From the NCBI GenBank assembly GCA_022836615.1, contig MU405232.1, positions 124,001 to 188,000 on the forward strand: 64,000 nucleotides of DNA, given 5' to 3'. The position numbers were made by a program, and so were the translations under genes. This stretch comes from Annulohypoxylon bovei var. microspora (Eukaryota > Ascomycota > Sordariomycetes > Xylariales > Hypoxylaceae). Within the stretch, counting starts at the first letter, position 1, and each line of letters opens with the position of its first letter. Below, one piece after another: positions 10,669-22,188 of the stretch. The notes below the pieces were generated by a model. That model searched no databases and was not told where the DNA came from. It saw only the letters and a list, made by a program, of their open reading frames with translations.

Positions 10669-12786
10669 GATGAAAGAGCTTCGCAAATTTGCCCAGTTGC
10701 GATATGATCCATCCAGAAATGTGATACAAGCCTATTTATGTGATACCCGATGGTCACATTAAACTATCCCAAGGCTCTAGCGAGCGACCTGACACTAATG
10801 GGTTGGATGACTTGCGCAATCTTGACGCCACGTTCTTACTTAAGCTCACTGTGACAGCCTTGGGAGCGAAGGAGAAAGAAGCCTAAGATGTGTTAGTTAG
10901 CTGTGAGATTTGAGTATTATTCTAGAGAAGTTAGATGTAGAAATGGGCCAGAAAGTAGCGGCGTATGTGTAAATGCACTCTAATCAATACGATGGGTTGT
11001 TGACTTCTGCCTTACCTACTAATGCAGTTTACGAACTCGGCCGTGTGGCGTGCGAGCGTATGGGTGTGTTGACTTTCCCTTTCTTAGGCGGGGTAGTGCA
11101 CAGCCTGGAGGTAAGTGAGTTAGAATGAGCGCTCTACTAAATATCGGATGTTGGATGGGCGTCAAAGGTTAAAAATATTGAGCACGCGTAGAAAATATAC
11201 ATACCTTAAGTTCTGTTTCCCTGGGAACGAGAAGAAAGAGATGGGGGAGGTGAAGTAGAAAGATAAGTAGGTACTGAGATACCTGTACTAGGGACGGATG
11301 ACAGGCTAGAAGGCTTCGGCTCACGCAGGTACAGCGTAAGAAACAGGTCTTGACCTTGAATAAAAAAGAAAGGTAAGAAAAGCGTTGATGAAAAGGTGGG
11401 TTGTTTTAGAAAAGATTGTATAGGAATGAGGCTGATGCAGGAAATATAGCTTTGCCGATGTCAAACTTAACGAACCTAGGCTAGGACTAAGCCAACGGGG
11501 CGTCTGTGGTGAGAAGTTTGGAAGTAGCTTGGAGGTTTACCGTAGAGTACTAGGTAAGTAAGGTAAGTTGGTAAGTTTCGGACTGTGTTTGTGGTAGAAT
11601 GCGAAACAGGTAGGCGCAGACCTCGGCGCAACTAGCCCTAGGTAATTAAGATGAGAGTAGAGAAAATGGATGAATTTGATAGCCTGCTACGAAATCTGAA
11701 GACGTTGTTGTAATTGTAGGAAGAGTGAGGCTGCGGCCTAAGTTGCCTTATCCAATTTATGTATATCCTACCTACCCACCGGTAGTACATTAGAAGTACC
11801 TAGGAAAGCATGGAAGGTCCACTACAAGGGAAGGAACCTTGGAACCTTCCAAAGTTGTTAAGTATATACTTGTGTACCTATGTAACTTCTAGCACCACCT
11901 GACTGGCTGACTGGACACCTGACTGTGCCGACTTAATGCAATAAATGACTGTATTGGTGCACATCCCGCATTATTAAGGCGGGACATCTACCAACACCAA
12001 AAAGTACCAGAATTTGCAAACACCAAGCAAAGACCCTCGCAGAATATGGAATAGTGTAGGATATATATAGGTAGGATGGATGTATTTTAACAGCCCATAT
12101 GCATACATGCCTGGGTCTTCCATGTGAGGTGCTTATCATAATTGGAAAGAACTAGATGTGCTGGGTGTGGCATTCTCAACAATATCTTTGTCGATCACAT
12201 AGCTCTTTTATATTAAAAAGATGTACATGCTAGCTGTGACCTATAAGCATTTGCGGCTTAAGAGAAAGCCATTCATTCGAGGCATTTGTGATCCCATATG
12301 ATAAATAAATCTCATGTGATAACGTTAATATAATGGAGTCAACAACCCACCTCAGCCGCAGCGGGCAGGCGGGGTAAACATTCATAGATAGCGGGACCTG
12401 CGATAAAGGGATTCTAGCCTGTCAGCCCTACATAAGAGTGGGACCCCTCAAAGTTTAAAAGGTTGAAATATGGATTAGTTAACTTTAAAAACAGTACCTG
12501 TACGTACTGTATGGTATTGTGCATACGTAAGATACCGGGATTATTATATAATGCATGCATAAATACTATTGCTTTGTACGTTTATCAAAGTCCGAAGCCG
12601 TTCATATTAAAACTTCTCACTTCAACATACCAAGTTTCATTCATCAATTTCTCAACTATCCCACATACTAGGTATTTGTAAACACCGAAGATCGTTCAAA
12701 ACTAGTTCCGATGCACTTGGTAGGTATGGTACTCGGGAATATCTAGATTTTTCTAACCTAATATCAAGCTACATAGGTAGACTTCA
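10669..12786. other. 2.1-kb intergenic region without a supported gene
   Basis: Spacer between the start of the E2-like gene (-) and the 3' end of the GH79 gene (-). It is AT-rich with scattered TACCTA/TAGGTA copies (for example near 11266, 11767 and 12773). The short open frames inside (11933-12139, 12463-12681) have no recognisable content. It probably holds the promoter and 5' UTR of the E2 gene. Confidence 0.45.
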
Positions 12787-14408
12787 TCACTGTAAGAAGA
12801 CGACCAAGGCCTCGCTGGCACTTAACGTGACCGTAGCCTGTCCGCTGGACACCGTTAGAGTCTCAAAAGTTTCGGTTCCAGAAACAGTGCAGGTCCCGTC
12901 CGTGAAACTTTGACCCCCGTAAGTCACTATTCCGCCCTGGTCAACCCTAGACTCGGCGCTTGCGGCTGTTAACCTCTTAGCCTTCAGCGAACTCCCTGTC
13001 AAACCCTGAAGCACGAAGGACTGGCTAGATCGAGTGCCGCTGCCACTAAAGTAGTCAGAGTTATACAGCAACGCCTTTAGTGGCGCACCATCTGATCCGA
13101 ACGAAACATAAGCGGCATAGTTACTAGTACCATCATCCAGGGCCGTGAGATAAGATCCCTTCGCGAGAAATTCGGTTGCCGCGTACGCGCCGTAATAGGG
13201 TGCTCCCATGCTATACCTCCCCCAGAAGCAGTATTGACAGTTGCCAACTGTTCCATGATGGAAATACGTACGAGATATATTGCTATAGCTCGCGCGTAGA
13301 ACGTAATCCATCGTCCATAACCCTGCTCCAAAAGTGGGAGATACCGTAGCCGCCCCGCCTCCGGCTACTATTAGAAAGTGTTAACATCAAGTCAGGTCAT
13401 TCATCTATTTGGTGGCGCATACCGGAATTCGTCTCGCCGAAAACATATGGCTTGTTCTCATTTAAAGCAGCTGCCACATCGGCATCGAAGACATGTAAAT
13501 TGCTGGAAATACTCGTATGGCTCATCAGGGAAGTCACGGTACCCCCCGGATAGTTGTGATGGGCATATGTCTTCACGTATTGCTTGACCGTCGCGTTCTC
13601 TGTCGCAATCAACTCGGCCGCACCCCACGTCGGGGGAGACTCATTAGAATTGCCAGCTTGGATAATTGCTGTCTTCTGCACCGCGGATCCAACGGAGATG
13701 TCCCAATTATTCTGCGAAGCTGCATCAATCGCAGGCGACCAGCTTCCCGAGGCGATAGGCTGCCCAGCACTGGAATAATCTGCAAGGTAATCAGCTACTA
13801 CGACACATAGATCTGAGTAGTTGTCCAGGTTACGGATATACGTACATTCCGGTTCATTTCCAAGCTCAATAGCAAGCAGGTTCTTGACTTCTGATACGAC
13901 AATCTTGGCAGCATCAATCGTGTTCTGAATCTGGTTCTTACCCCTATTCAAACCGACTACTACTGACCCAGCATATGATCCCGCTAGAGTCAAAAAGCTC
14001 GAGCCGAATGTTAGGCTTGCAGGCGCGTCAGCCGGGCTAGAAACGCTGTATACAACGTATGCTGAAGTTGATGAATCGTATAGAGCTCGGTCCTGCGTGG
14101 TGCCACCAATGCGAATCGGCGGCCAAACTCCCGTCAAGTCCTTCCAATTGGAAAGACACTGCGTTGTGGCGGTGACGTTGGTGAAGTATGACGGGAAGGC
14201 GAAGAATTCGAAGCTGTCACACTTTAGTAAGTAGTAAAAACTATAGGAACTGGTTCTTTATGACTTACGATACCCCCACCGGTGCCGGGTCTAAAGGCGC
14301 GTAGCTATATGCTCCTGTGTGCGCCGTGCTAGGAACGGTAAACGTGACCGCTGCGACCGCGCCCTGGAGCGCAGCCACCGACAGAGCAAAAAGTCCGAAA
14401 GAAGCCAT
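12787..14408 (-). CDS. Secreted glycoside hydrolase family 79 (beta-glucuronidase-like)
   Basis: Three exons, 14408-14269, 14213-13423 and 13367-12787, with two 55-bp introns, joining to 503 residues. The N-terminus MASFGLFALSVAALQGAVAA is a signal peptide. The first splice restores PVGVSFEFFAFPSYFTNVT, and the second joins FGETNS to VAGGGAATVSPTFGAGLW; both are fungal GH79 hallmarks. PPIRIGGTTQDRA precedes the probable acid/base Glu in AIELGNEPE (about residue 167). The likely nucleophile Glu lies in YVFGETNS (about 307). FHHGTVGNCQYCFWG and a C-terminal beta domain complete the protein. Members act on glucuronides of arabinogalactan or similar polysaccharides; the exact specificity is not deducible. 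The neighbouring gene is also a secreted hydrolase. Confidence 0.92.
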
Positions 14409-14851
14409 AGTGTTGACACCTAAAGGAATACATATATGGATTGTGTCGATCATAGATATTTGAACCGACTGGCAGTCATCAGCCTATTTAAACCCTCCCG
14501 AAGGTCTAGAGAAGGGGTTCATCTGACTGAATGGCCGACCCCAGTGCCCCTGCATTGGCTTTGGATGAATTTAGAAGTGGATGTGGGACATGTTGCATTC
14601 ATGCTTCTCTGCACGGTTACATTGCTACATACGTATGAGGATCGGTCTGTGAGTAGCAGGAAAAATAAGCAACAAATTCTAGATCTCCGCAGTAACTCGG
14701 TTCCACCAATTGCAAATTAAGCCATGGGAAGTAAATAAAGCAACTAAAACCTTACGACATTCGTAATAGCGCATAATTTTCACCGCCGTTTCATTGGGTT
14801 GCCCGAAAAAAAGGATTCAATTAATTATGAAAATTATTTCATCATTAGACC
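14409..14851. other. Short intergenic region upstream of the GH79 gene
   Basis: 443-bp spacer between the GH79 start and the stop of the subtilase, both minus strand. It should contain the GH79 promoter and the subtilase 3' UTR. Nothing else recognised. Confidence 0.5.
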
Positions 14852-17610
14852 TTATGACTTGTACTTGAGTATGAAAGGTACAGACTCAACGATATCCCAA
14901 TCTTCGTCCTTGGAAGCATCGCCAAACACCCTGACAGCACTCGTTACGAATATATAAGTACCTTCAGAGACAACAGTACCATCATCCAGCACGCCGTTGA
15001 ACCAACTGCTAGCTCCGTTTCGTGGAACCAGCGTAAGAGGGAACCCTGACAAGGAGCCGACAGTCTTGTATCCTTTCCACTCGGTTATCGGTAAACCAGT
15101 GTCAGTCAGGGCGACGAGATCGGCGCGGAGCTCAGGTGCACCTAACGTCGGTGCGATTCTCAGTTTCGGATATATAACGTCGCTTGAACTCGCATTGCTA
15201 GGATAATTTATCGTGAAAGTAGTGTTGGCCGACACGGGAATATTGAAATGCCCTGATGTGGTAGTCAGGTAGACTCCGCCGTCGTAGCCAGCCTGAACCA
15301 CGGGTGTCTTGTATAGACTACCAAGCACGCCCAAGTATGGCAACCCGAGTGACTCTCCCTTCGTGCTGTTGAGGGTTATATAACCGTTATAGATGGGCAA
15401 TAAGGTTGCATTCAGATTTTGTGGAGGTGTAAGCGTGACTGTCACATTAGAGCTTCCACCAGCAGGCACAGTTATCTCGTCCGAGGCGAAACTTAACTCC
15501 GCCCAACCCTCTGCTGTCGGATTTGGAAAGTAGGTTATGTCGAGGACAGCGCCGCCAGTATCGGAGAATGTGTACATTGTTAAAGCTTTGGTATGGCCGA
15601 GAACATAAGTTACGTCCTCCTGAGCGGTGTTCTGGATCGTGAAGCTCCGCTCGCCAACGAAGTGGTCGCTGTCGTTGAACGAGATGCTGCTCTCGCTGAG
15701 GATTGTGGTCGCGTGCGCCGCGTCCCATGCCTGAGCGATGCCCGCACCTTGTTGCGCGACTGGCGCGAGGATATCGTTGTGCGCATCTTGGCCATCGAAC
15801 CAAACCCTCGGCTTCGCTGTAGCGGAGACCAAGCTGCGAAGGACTTCGGGATCATGAGTCCCGCGGACTTCTGCGACGAGGGCGAAGATGGCCGCCAGCA
15901 AAGGCGTCGACATCGAGGTGCCCGAGAGGATAGCATAGCCACCTAAAGCCAGAGGATATGTCGACAGAATATCACCACCCGGGGTGGCAACTTGAGGTTT
16001 GACGTTTATTTCTTGAGTCGGACCCCAACTGCTTGTTCGGGTCATGTATCCGCCTATAGCTGAATTATCCAAGTTGTGAACTAATATATCCTCAGAAGTA
16101 TAGTCGTTAATATTCACGGTGATGGTATTCCCTTCGTTCAATGACGAGATGAACTCGGCGCCCTGATCGGAAGGCAACCCGGCAACAGCCTTGATGGACT
16201 CATTGGAAATGTAAATATCTGGGACGCTCCTGTTATTTTATTATAAGCAACCAAACAATGAGAAGGCAACAATTTGACGTACCCGTTAGATTGACTGTAC
16301 CACAGCACGTATTGACCTCCTTTAGCTGCAATATTTCCGGCCTGGGTTTCTATAGTGCAGCCTGAACCTGAAGTTGGTATGCGAAGTATGGTGACCTTGC
16401 TAGCCAGGTCTGGCGTGCTATCAGGGAGCGCATCGCAGGCATCCGTTTCCGAGGTCGTATCATTACTCACGGCCCAGAGTGGCAGCGTGACGTTTGTCTG
16501 GAAAGTAGGGCTGCCGAGTCTAATACCAAAGCGCTCTGTTCCGGTCGCACTTCCCACGCTAAAAGTCGCAGCCTTTAGAAACGTTGGTAAGACGGTGTTC
16601 TCGACAGAACCAACGGCAGTCACTTCGACACCCGAAGCCGGAGTAGACGGATACCATAGACCCAAGTCACCCGAGTTTCCGGGCGCTACCACGACCGGGA
16701 CGCCGGCCGAGGCGATTCTCGAAGCAACCATAGCCCAAGGGTCTGTAGCCCAGCCGGAGTCATCGCCTGCAGAGCATGAGATTATGTCACTCCCGGCTTC
16801 GAAGGCGGCATTGAATCCCGCTATTAGCATTTCGTTGGTAGTCTCGCCTCCACACCCGGTTGTCTTGTACATGCCCAACTTGACTCCAGGTGCAGCACCA
16901 GTGAAGTTATGCTCGTTGAACTGGGCGGCGATTATACCAGCGACATGGGTACCATGGCCAACACAATCATCATATGGATCGTCATCAGGGACCGGAACAG
17001 GTGAGGTATCGTTATCTCCGTTGAAGTCGTAGCCGTATTCGACCAAACATCCTTCTCCAAAACAGCCGCCAAGGGCCGGGTGTTTATAGTCGACGCCTGT
17101 ATCAACAATGCCGATACGCAAACCCTTGCCCGTGTAGCCTTCCGCAAGCAGCTTATCGACCTGGGTCATCATATGCGGGGTGAACTCGGTCGAGGTGCTC
17201 TCATCCTGGCGCTTGACATGCTTGACAAGCTCCGAGACGTTGTTTCCGACAAATTTCACCTCGGGCTTTGGAAAGGAGATCTTTCGCACCGGCCAGATCT
17301 TCTTGACCTGCTGCTTCCCAGCGATCTTGTTGGCGGCGACTTCGGGTTCCGTGGTGTTTCCCTTGAGATGGAACGACGCACCCTTGAAGAGCTGGAACTT
17401 CAAGTCCATACGATGTTCGACTTCGATGCCATCAGTGTTAAGGTCCTGATAGAACGCGCTGGGATCCTCATCGCCGTCGAATTCGACAATGTATGCCCCT
17501 GAGACGATAGACTTGTCTGTTACCGCATCGTCCACATCAGCAGCTAGGACAACATTTGCGGTATACGCCAAGGCCCCGAGGAGCGTTATTAATCGAGGTT
17601 GGACTCTCAT
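14852..17610 (-). CDS. Secreted subtilisin-like serine protease (S8A, PA domain inserted)
   Basis: Two exons, 17610-16283 and 16229-14852, with a 53-bp intron, joining to 901 residues. The order is: signal peptide (MRVQPRLITLLGALAYTANV), an I9-type propeptide at about 35-115, then a peptidase S8 catalytic domain. The triad is visible: Asp170 in GIVDTGVDY, His222 in GHGTHVAGI and Ser548 in LSGTSMSTPL, with APGNSG carrying the oxyanion Asn. A protease-associated insert lies between His and Ser, around SGSGCTIETQAGNIAAKGGQ. The last 300 residues form a Fn3-like C-terminal region. This layout is that of fungal extracellular minor proteases (Vpr/SUB-like), which degrade proteins outside the cell after propeptide removal. 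Confidence 0.93.
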
Positions 17611-19384
17611 CGTGCCTAATCAAAGACGAAAACCGATCACTTCTCGGGCACGAAGTGGCATGAGAACTTAGAAGATAGCATCATGAAGCGAGCTGCCAAC
17701 GTGCCCTATTTAACTCGGGTGATCGCGATCATGATCTTCCGCTCGAATGATAAGTCCTCAACATTTCGCCTGTCGCCGTCGAATTTCTTCATCTCTAGTT
17801 CTCACGATGTCGACATGGGGTTTCGGCAGATGTCCTCGTTCTGTTAAACAGCCAGGGTATTTATCCCCACAATTTAGAGGCTATTCTCTTTTCACGTTGG
17901 AATTTCTCGTATGTGACCGTTGCCAAGCTTCTGTCACGAGAAACTTGTGGATATAACCGAGAAATAATACCAGGCTCTTTATGAATTATGCAACCTCATT
18001 GTGACGACTTCCCGCATTTGTCATTTATGCCCGATGTCACATATTCGTACATCGTAAAATACAGCTCAATTCGTTTTATTATCCCAATAAGGAATTAGGA
18101 AGAACGACCCTAAGGCCATTCTTCATGAACCATACCTCGTAATTGCCATTTTTACCTTTATAGTAACTAAAATAGAGTCTGGCTCGAAAGCTCGTCGCTC
18201 AGACCCGTCGAGATGTATACCAGGCTCAAAGACGCTAAAATTGCAGATGAGGGTCGCATACCAACCTATCTAGGAATGTGCGTAGCTAAACAGAAGATTT
18301 GTTCGTATCGGATAGGAAGAATAGAAGAAATAGAAAATTGCAGAAAAAGAGCGACTACTTACGAAAAACGCGTGATTTTGAACTAATGAATAGTAGGTAG
18401 ATATCGTATAGCCGAAGCGACACTGTTCCGAATTATCTAAGGGTTCCGATGATTTGATTATTGTTGGAGCAGCCATCTAGACCAAGCAAATTGCTAGTTG
18501 AACAGAGTGAATACGTGACTCGGCCAAGAAGTCAACATTTAACGAGCTTTTAAATTATTTATAATTGTCGAAGAGTTACCGCTCTCCTGCATTTCGCAGG
18601 TATCCAAGGGATTGTAGAATATCATATACTTAAGACTTTAGAGACGTGGAAAAACTCACCCTTATCCCATAGATGTTATTAGATATCGGGCGTTCTAAGA
18701 CATTGAGTTAGAAGCCATAGACGTCATAGATAATCAGGTTAAATCTAATGCTCAAGGTCTTGTCACTCAGAAGCAGTCTGCTAAGCCATGAAATCCATAG
18801 GTATTGGATTCAAACCTCTAAGCCTTACAATGAAGGGTATGTTGAGTTCATGTAGGTAACTTAGTGACACGGCAATCGAGTGATTGTTTTATATGAGAGG
18901 ACCAATGCCAAGGCTCCTGTACTTTGTGATGATAACGCCTAGAATTAACATATTAAAACACGCCCCTTTTAGTCGACGACTCAGAATTGCAGATACCTAA
19001 TAAGCCACTAAAAGCCCCCAAGGTATGTACAGTTCAAATACCAACGGACTTCCCCACTTACAAGCTTCGTTAATTCGAATCGCTTAGCCCTCATACATAG
19101 ACACGGCTCTACCTGCGCATCAGTCCACGCGCAGAACTGATGCACAGAAACGAAGCACATAATACGGCACCTTGATCGCGCCAAAACTCCGAATCGTTCT
19201 CGATCATCTTGCGATTGACCATTGCCAAGCACCGCGGACTTCAAATGTTATACAAACCCGCTACCAATGATTACTTCCAAATGCGGCAACGCTAAGGCAA
19301 TTAGACGTATTTGATTGGCCAATTACCTAGGTAAGTACCTTGGGTTGTTAGGCAAAGAACGCAAACTCATTGCGGAGTTTAGTA
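17611..19384. other. AT-rich intergenic region upstream of the subtilase
   Basis: 1.8 kb with no supported gene. It starts with the presumed subtilase promoter. Short open frames at 18270-18476 and 19008-19244 have no recognisable content. The right end abuts the target-site duplication of a small transposon. A TACCTAGGTA motif lies near 19324. Confidence 0.45.
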
Positions 19385-19393
19385 TTTGTATCC
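19385..19393. repeat. Target-site duplication, left copy
   Basis: TTTGTATCC immediately left of the left inverted repeat; an identical copy follows the right inverted repeat at 20130-20138. Nine bases match; eight would be the hAT norm, so the outermost T may be chance. Confidence 0.85.
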
Positions 19394-19450
19394 CAGTAAC
19401 TCTAAATGTACAGGTGTTACTTTTTGAATCTACAGGTAAATCCACTTTTA
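19394..19450 (+). repeat. Left terminal inverted repeat of the MITE
   Basis: 57 bp beginning CAGTAACTC and ending CCACTTTTA. It matches the reverse complement of 20073-20129 except for T versus C at position 24. Confidence 0.92.
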
Positions 19451-20072
19451 TTTACCATATCATTGGCTAAAACACTCGACCTGAGAAATCTCCACAATAC
19501 TTAGGTACTTACGTATATTTTCCATAAAACTGTTATTATGCAGGTTACGCGGTGGCACAAAGGGTATCACGTGACTTTTTAATAAACCAAGCTTACAACA
19601 CTAATATCTTAATAACCTTTAAGTCATAAGGCTTAAAATAATATTATATATATAATTAAAAAGCCCTCAATTCAACGGATTAATCGATATTAATTTTGTC
19701 TAAGTGCACCAGCTGTTTTTGTGTGTTGCGGGGGTTTAAAGTCAACACACTGGATTTTTTGGTGGTGGCACGTGATACCCCTCGAAGTCAACACACCCAC
19801 CTAAGGTAGATATTTAACCACATAGATTTTACTCAAAGTTTAAACCCTCACATTTCCAATAACACTGCAACATAGATCAATCAATTGCCCTGATCGAGTA
19901 CCACATATTAAACGATTTTAGAAATTTAAATAAAAATCTATCGTGGCCTAAAAGTGATGCAATTGAACAACGCGGTTTACGCGCTTTTGATTGGTTGAAA
20001 CGTCTTTACGGTCGCAAAGTTCTAAAAATGGAAGTAGGTTGAGCAGTAGCCAATAGAAAGCAGGATGTGGAG

Positions 20073-20129
20073 TAAAAGTGGATTTACCTGTAGATTCAAA
20101 AAGTAGCACCTGTACATTTAGAGTTACTG
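20073..20129 (-). repeat. Right terminal inverted repeat of the MITE
   Basis: 57 bp ending GAGTTACTG, the inverted copy of 19394-19450 with one mismatch. It is followed directly by the TTTGTATCC duplication. Confidence 0.92.
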
Positions 20130-20138
20130 TTTGTATCC
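20130..20138. repeat. Target-site duplication, right copy
   Basis: TTTGTATCC immediately right of the right inverted repeat, identical to 19385-19393. Confidence 0.85.
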
Positions 20139-20217
20139 GAACTTCAAAAAGGAGGCAATCAAATTATGGGATTTTGAACTCAATTTAGACAGCCCACCCA
20201 GTATTATTCGATGAAAG

Positions 20218-21695
20218 TTACCATCCTAAAGCTCGCATCCAAATATCAACGATTTTTGTTGCACCATCTGGCTGGCTAGAATCCACCACAAAATACCAAC
20301 CGTACATTGCTCCTGTGACGCAGGCGTGGTTTGGGTATATTCGAACATACTGGCCAACCTCGAGGGGAATCTCCTGCAAACTCTGCAACATCAGTTTATC
20401 CTCATTGTCAATATCCCAAGATAAAATGGAATGTTCCTGGCTAATCCTTTCGACGATAAGTCTTTGTTCGAAGTCAACTTTTCTCGACGTAGGCAATGAG
20501 CCGACAATACCCCAACCACGGTAAGAATGACAAGGTTCTCTTCCCAATCCTAATGTCCCAACCGCGACTAATGCCTCGGGTTTTTGACGTTCACCGTCGT
20601 TGTAGATACTCACCACCTCGGCGACAACCGAGATTGCGATTTCTTCGTCAAACTTACCCATCGAACTCCTGGAATTTGTAGCCAGCTGCTGAATGTCTAG
20701 GACCGAGTAGACCCCAGCATGGAGCTCGAGAGAAACTTTTATTCCTGCAGTCTCTATATTGGAGATATCTTTGATCATGCTTATTAGGCTATCCGCAGCT
20801 TCATTACCTCGTCTGTCATTTCCGACGAAATTCTGGATGGAAGTAACTTGAGGCGATGCGCCGACACTGATGGTGAGCTCAAAGGCCGGGGTTGGAAGAT
20901 ATTGCTGATTGTACCCCACCGCATCTATGCAGCCTTGAATCTCTTTGCTTAAGTTATGCATGGCTTGCTGGGGAGTTTTGCTTTGGTAGCTCAGACTACT
21001 ATGGGAGTACAATCCCATCAATACTGCCTTGCCTTCGAGATGTAGCCGAGTGATCGCTTCAACAAGACCGTTCTTGTTTAGAACATTGGGCGGAAGACCT
21101 GCTCGATGATAACCAGTGTCTACCTTTATGAAGGCCCCGCCAGGAAATCTTGCCACATCATGAAAGCGACGTAATAGATCAATTTGTGATGGATGATCTA
21201 GCATGAAAGAAATGCTGTCAGGGCCCAGCTCTCGCGCGATCAAAGCTATGCGCTCTACCTGAGAGGCTGGCAGCGGCAGTCCATATAGCACATTGACACG
21301 ACGTCCTTCTTTCTGAAGGTCTTTGAGCAGGGGAAGTATATGTTCGATCTCAGCAACTGTCGAGACTACGAGTTTAACATCACCCGCGTCATCGCCAATT
21401 TGCATCTTCGCAAGTTCGACTGTCTACGACCGATGTTAGATCCCTTCTCGAAAAACGGCAAATTCCTTTCAATGAGAATAAGGAAGTTGAGACAGGAACT
21501 GGCCTTATGGGTTTTGATATGAGGTCTAAATCCGACTCCTAACGCTTTGATCGCAGTCAGCATTGAGGAGCAATGCCGGCGTGCTTTTGAAACGTCAAGA
21601 ACCACGGCCGGCTTAGGGATATTCGCGATATCTTTGCCAAGGTATAGTTGTTCAAGTTTCGCCTTTTTAGCTGAAATCTGTTCTGGTGTGTCCAT
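20218..21695 (-). CDS. DSD1: PLP-dependent D-serine dehydratase (DSD1-like)
   Basis: Two exons, 21695-21500 and 21419-20218, with an 80-bp intron, joining to 465 residues. PKPAVVLDVSKARRH and FRPHIKTHK (about 57-64) form the start of the alanine-racemase-type barrel with the PLP-binding lysine. The splice then gives AIELAKMQIGDDAGDVKLVV. FIKVDTGYHRAGL follows in the barrel. Near the C-terminus PNHACVT (His430, Cys432) is the zinc-binding His-Cys pair typical of eukaryotic D-serine dehydratase. The enzyme converts D-serine to pyruvate and ammonia; relatives act on D-threonine or hydroxyaspartate. The donor I use (GTTCCT) is a weak 5' splice site, chosen because it restores the conserved spacing. 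The gene is divergent from a Zn2Cys6 regulator 493 bp away. Confidence 0.88.
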
Positions 21696-22188
21696 TGTCT
21701 ACTTTCGTAAACGTTACTGACGCGAATGGGGTATGACAGTTGCTGGATTCTCTACCAATTGGTAAGAATTATCTACAGCTTGAAATTTTTGAAAATAATC
21801 TACCTAGAGTATATTTATTAATTTATTCTCCGCAGCACTAGACATTTGGAAATTTCAAGTTTCCGAATCTCAAATTATAGAAAAGAAAACTTCATCATCA
21901 AATGCTTAACAAAAGGGGGGAGACTGAGGTGGATCCCCCGAAAAATGCCTGGCGCTCTCGTTCACCGTAATCGGAATAGCGTCATATTCTCGGTGGGGGC
22001 GAAGCCGCTAGTGACGCAGGTCATCCCGCGAAAGTTGAATGTGACTTGAACCTTCACTCTCATATCTCTCAACAACATATATTAAAAAACGTCTCAATAA
22101 CCAGAAGTTCTCATAGCACATTCAGAACTATCCAGTACTGAGGGTTTAGGCTCTAAAATATGTGGTCAAAGGCATAAGACTTGGGAAA
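21696..22188. promoter_or_regulatory. Divergent promoter region, D-serine dehydratase / Zn2Cys6 regulator
   Basis: 493-bp spacer between two start codons pointing away from each other. It is AT-rich and includes a GGTGGATCCCCCG stretch near 21929. A shared control region is an inference from the arrangement; I could not identify a specific operator. Confidence 0.4.

Larger units (their letters stand above)
19394..20129. mobile_element. 736-bp non-autonomous DNA transposon (MITE-like, probably hAT superfamily)
   Basis: The element is bounded by 57-bp terminal inverted repeats that differ at one position: left arm 19394-19450, starting CAGTAACTCTAAATGTACAG; right arm 20073-20129, its reverse complement. 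It is flanked on both sides by the directly repeated TTTGTATCC (19385-19393 and 20130-20138). CAG-type termini and an 8-9 bp target duplication fit the hAT superfamily; I infer the superfamily from these two features only. The interior is AT-rich, has no transposase-like reading frame, and holds two direct copies of AAGTCAACACAC and two CACGTGA/TCACGTG-type sites. It lies downstream of the D-serine dehydratase gene. The near-identical arms suggest recent activity. Confidence 0.88.
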
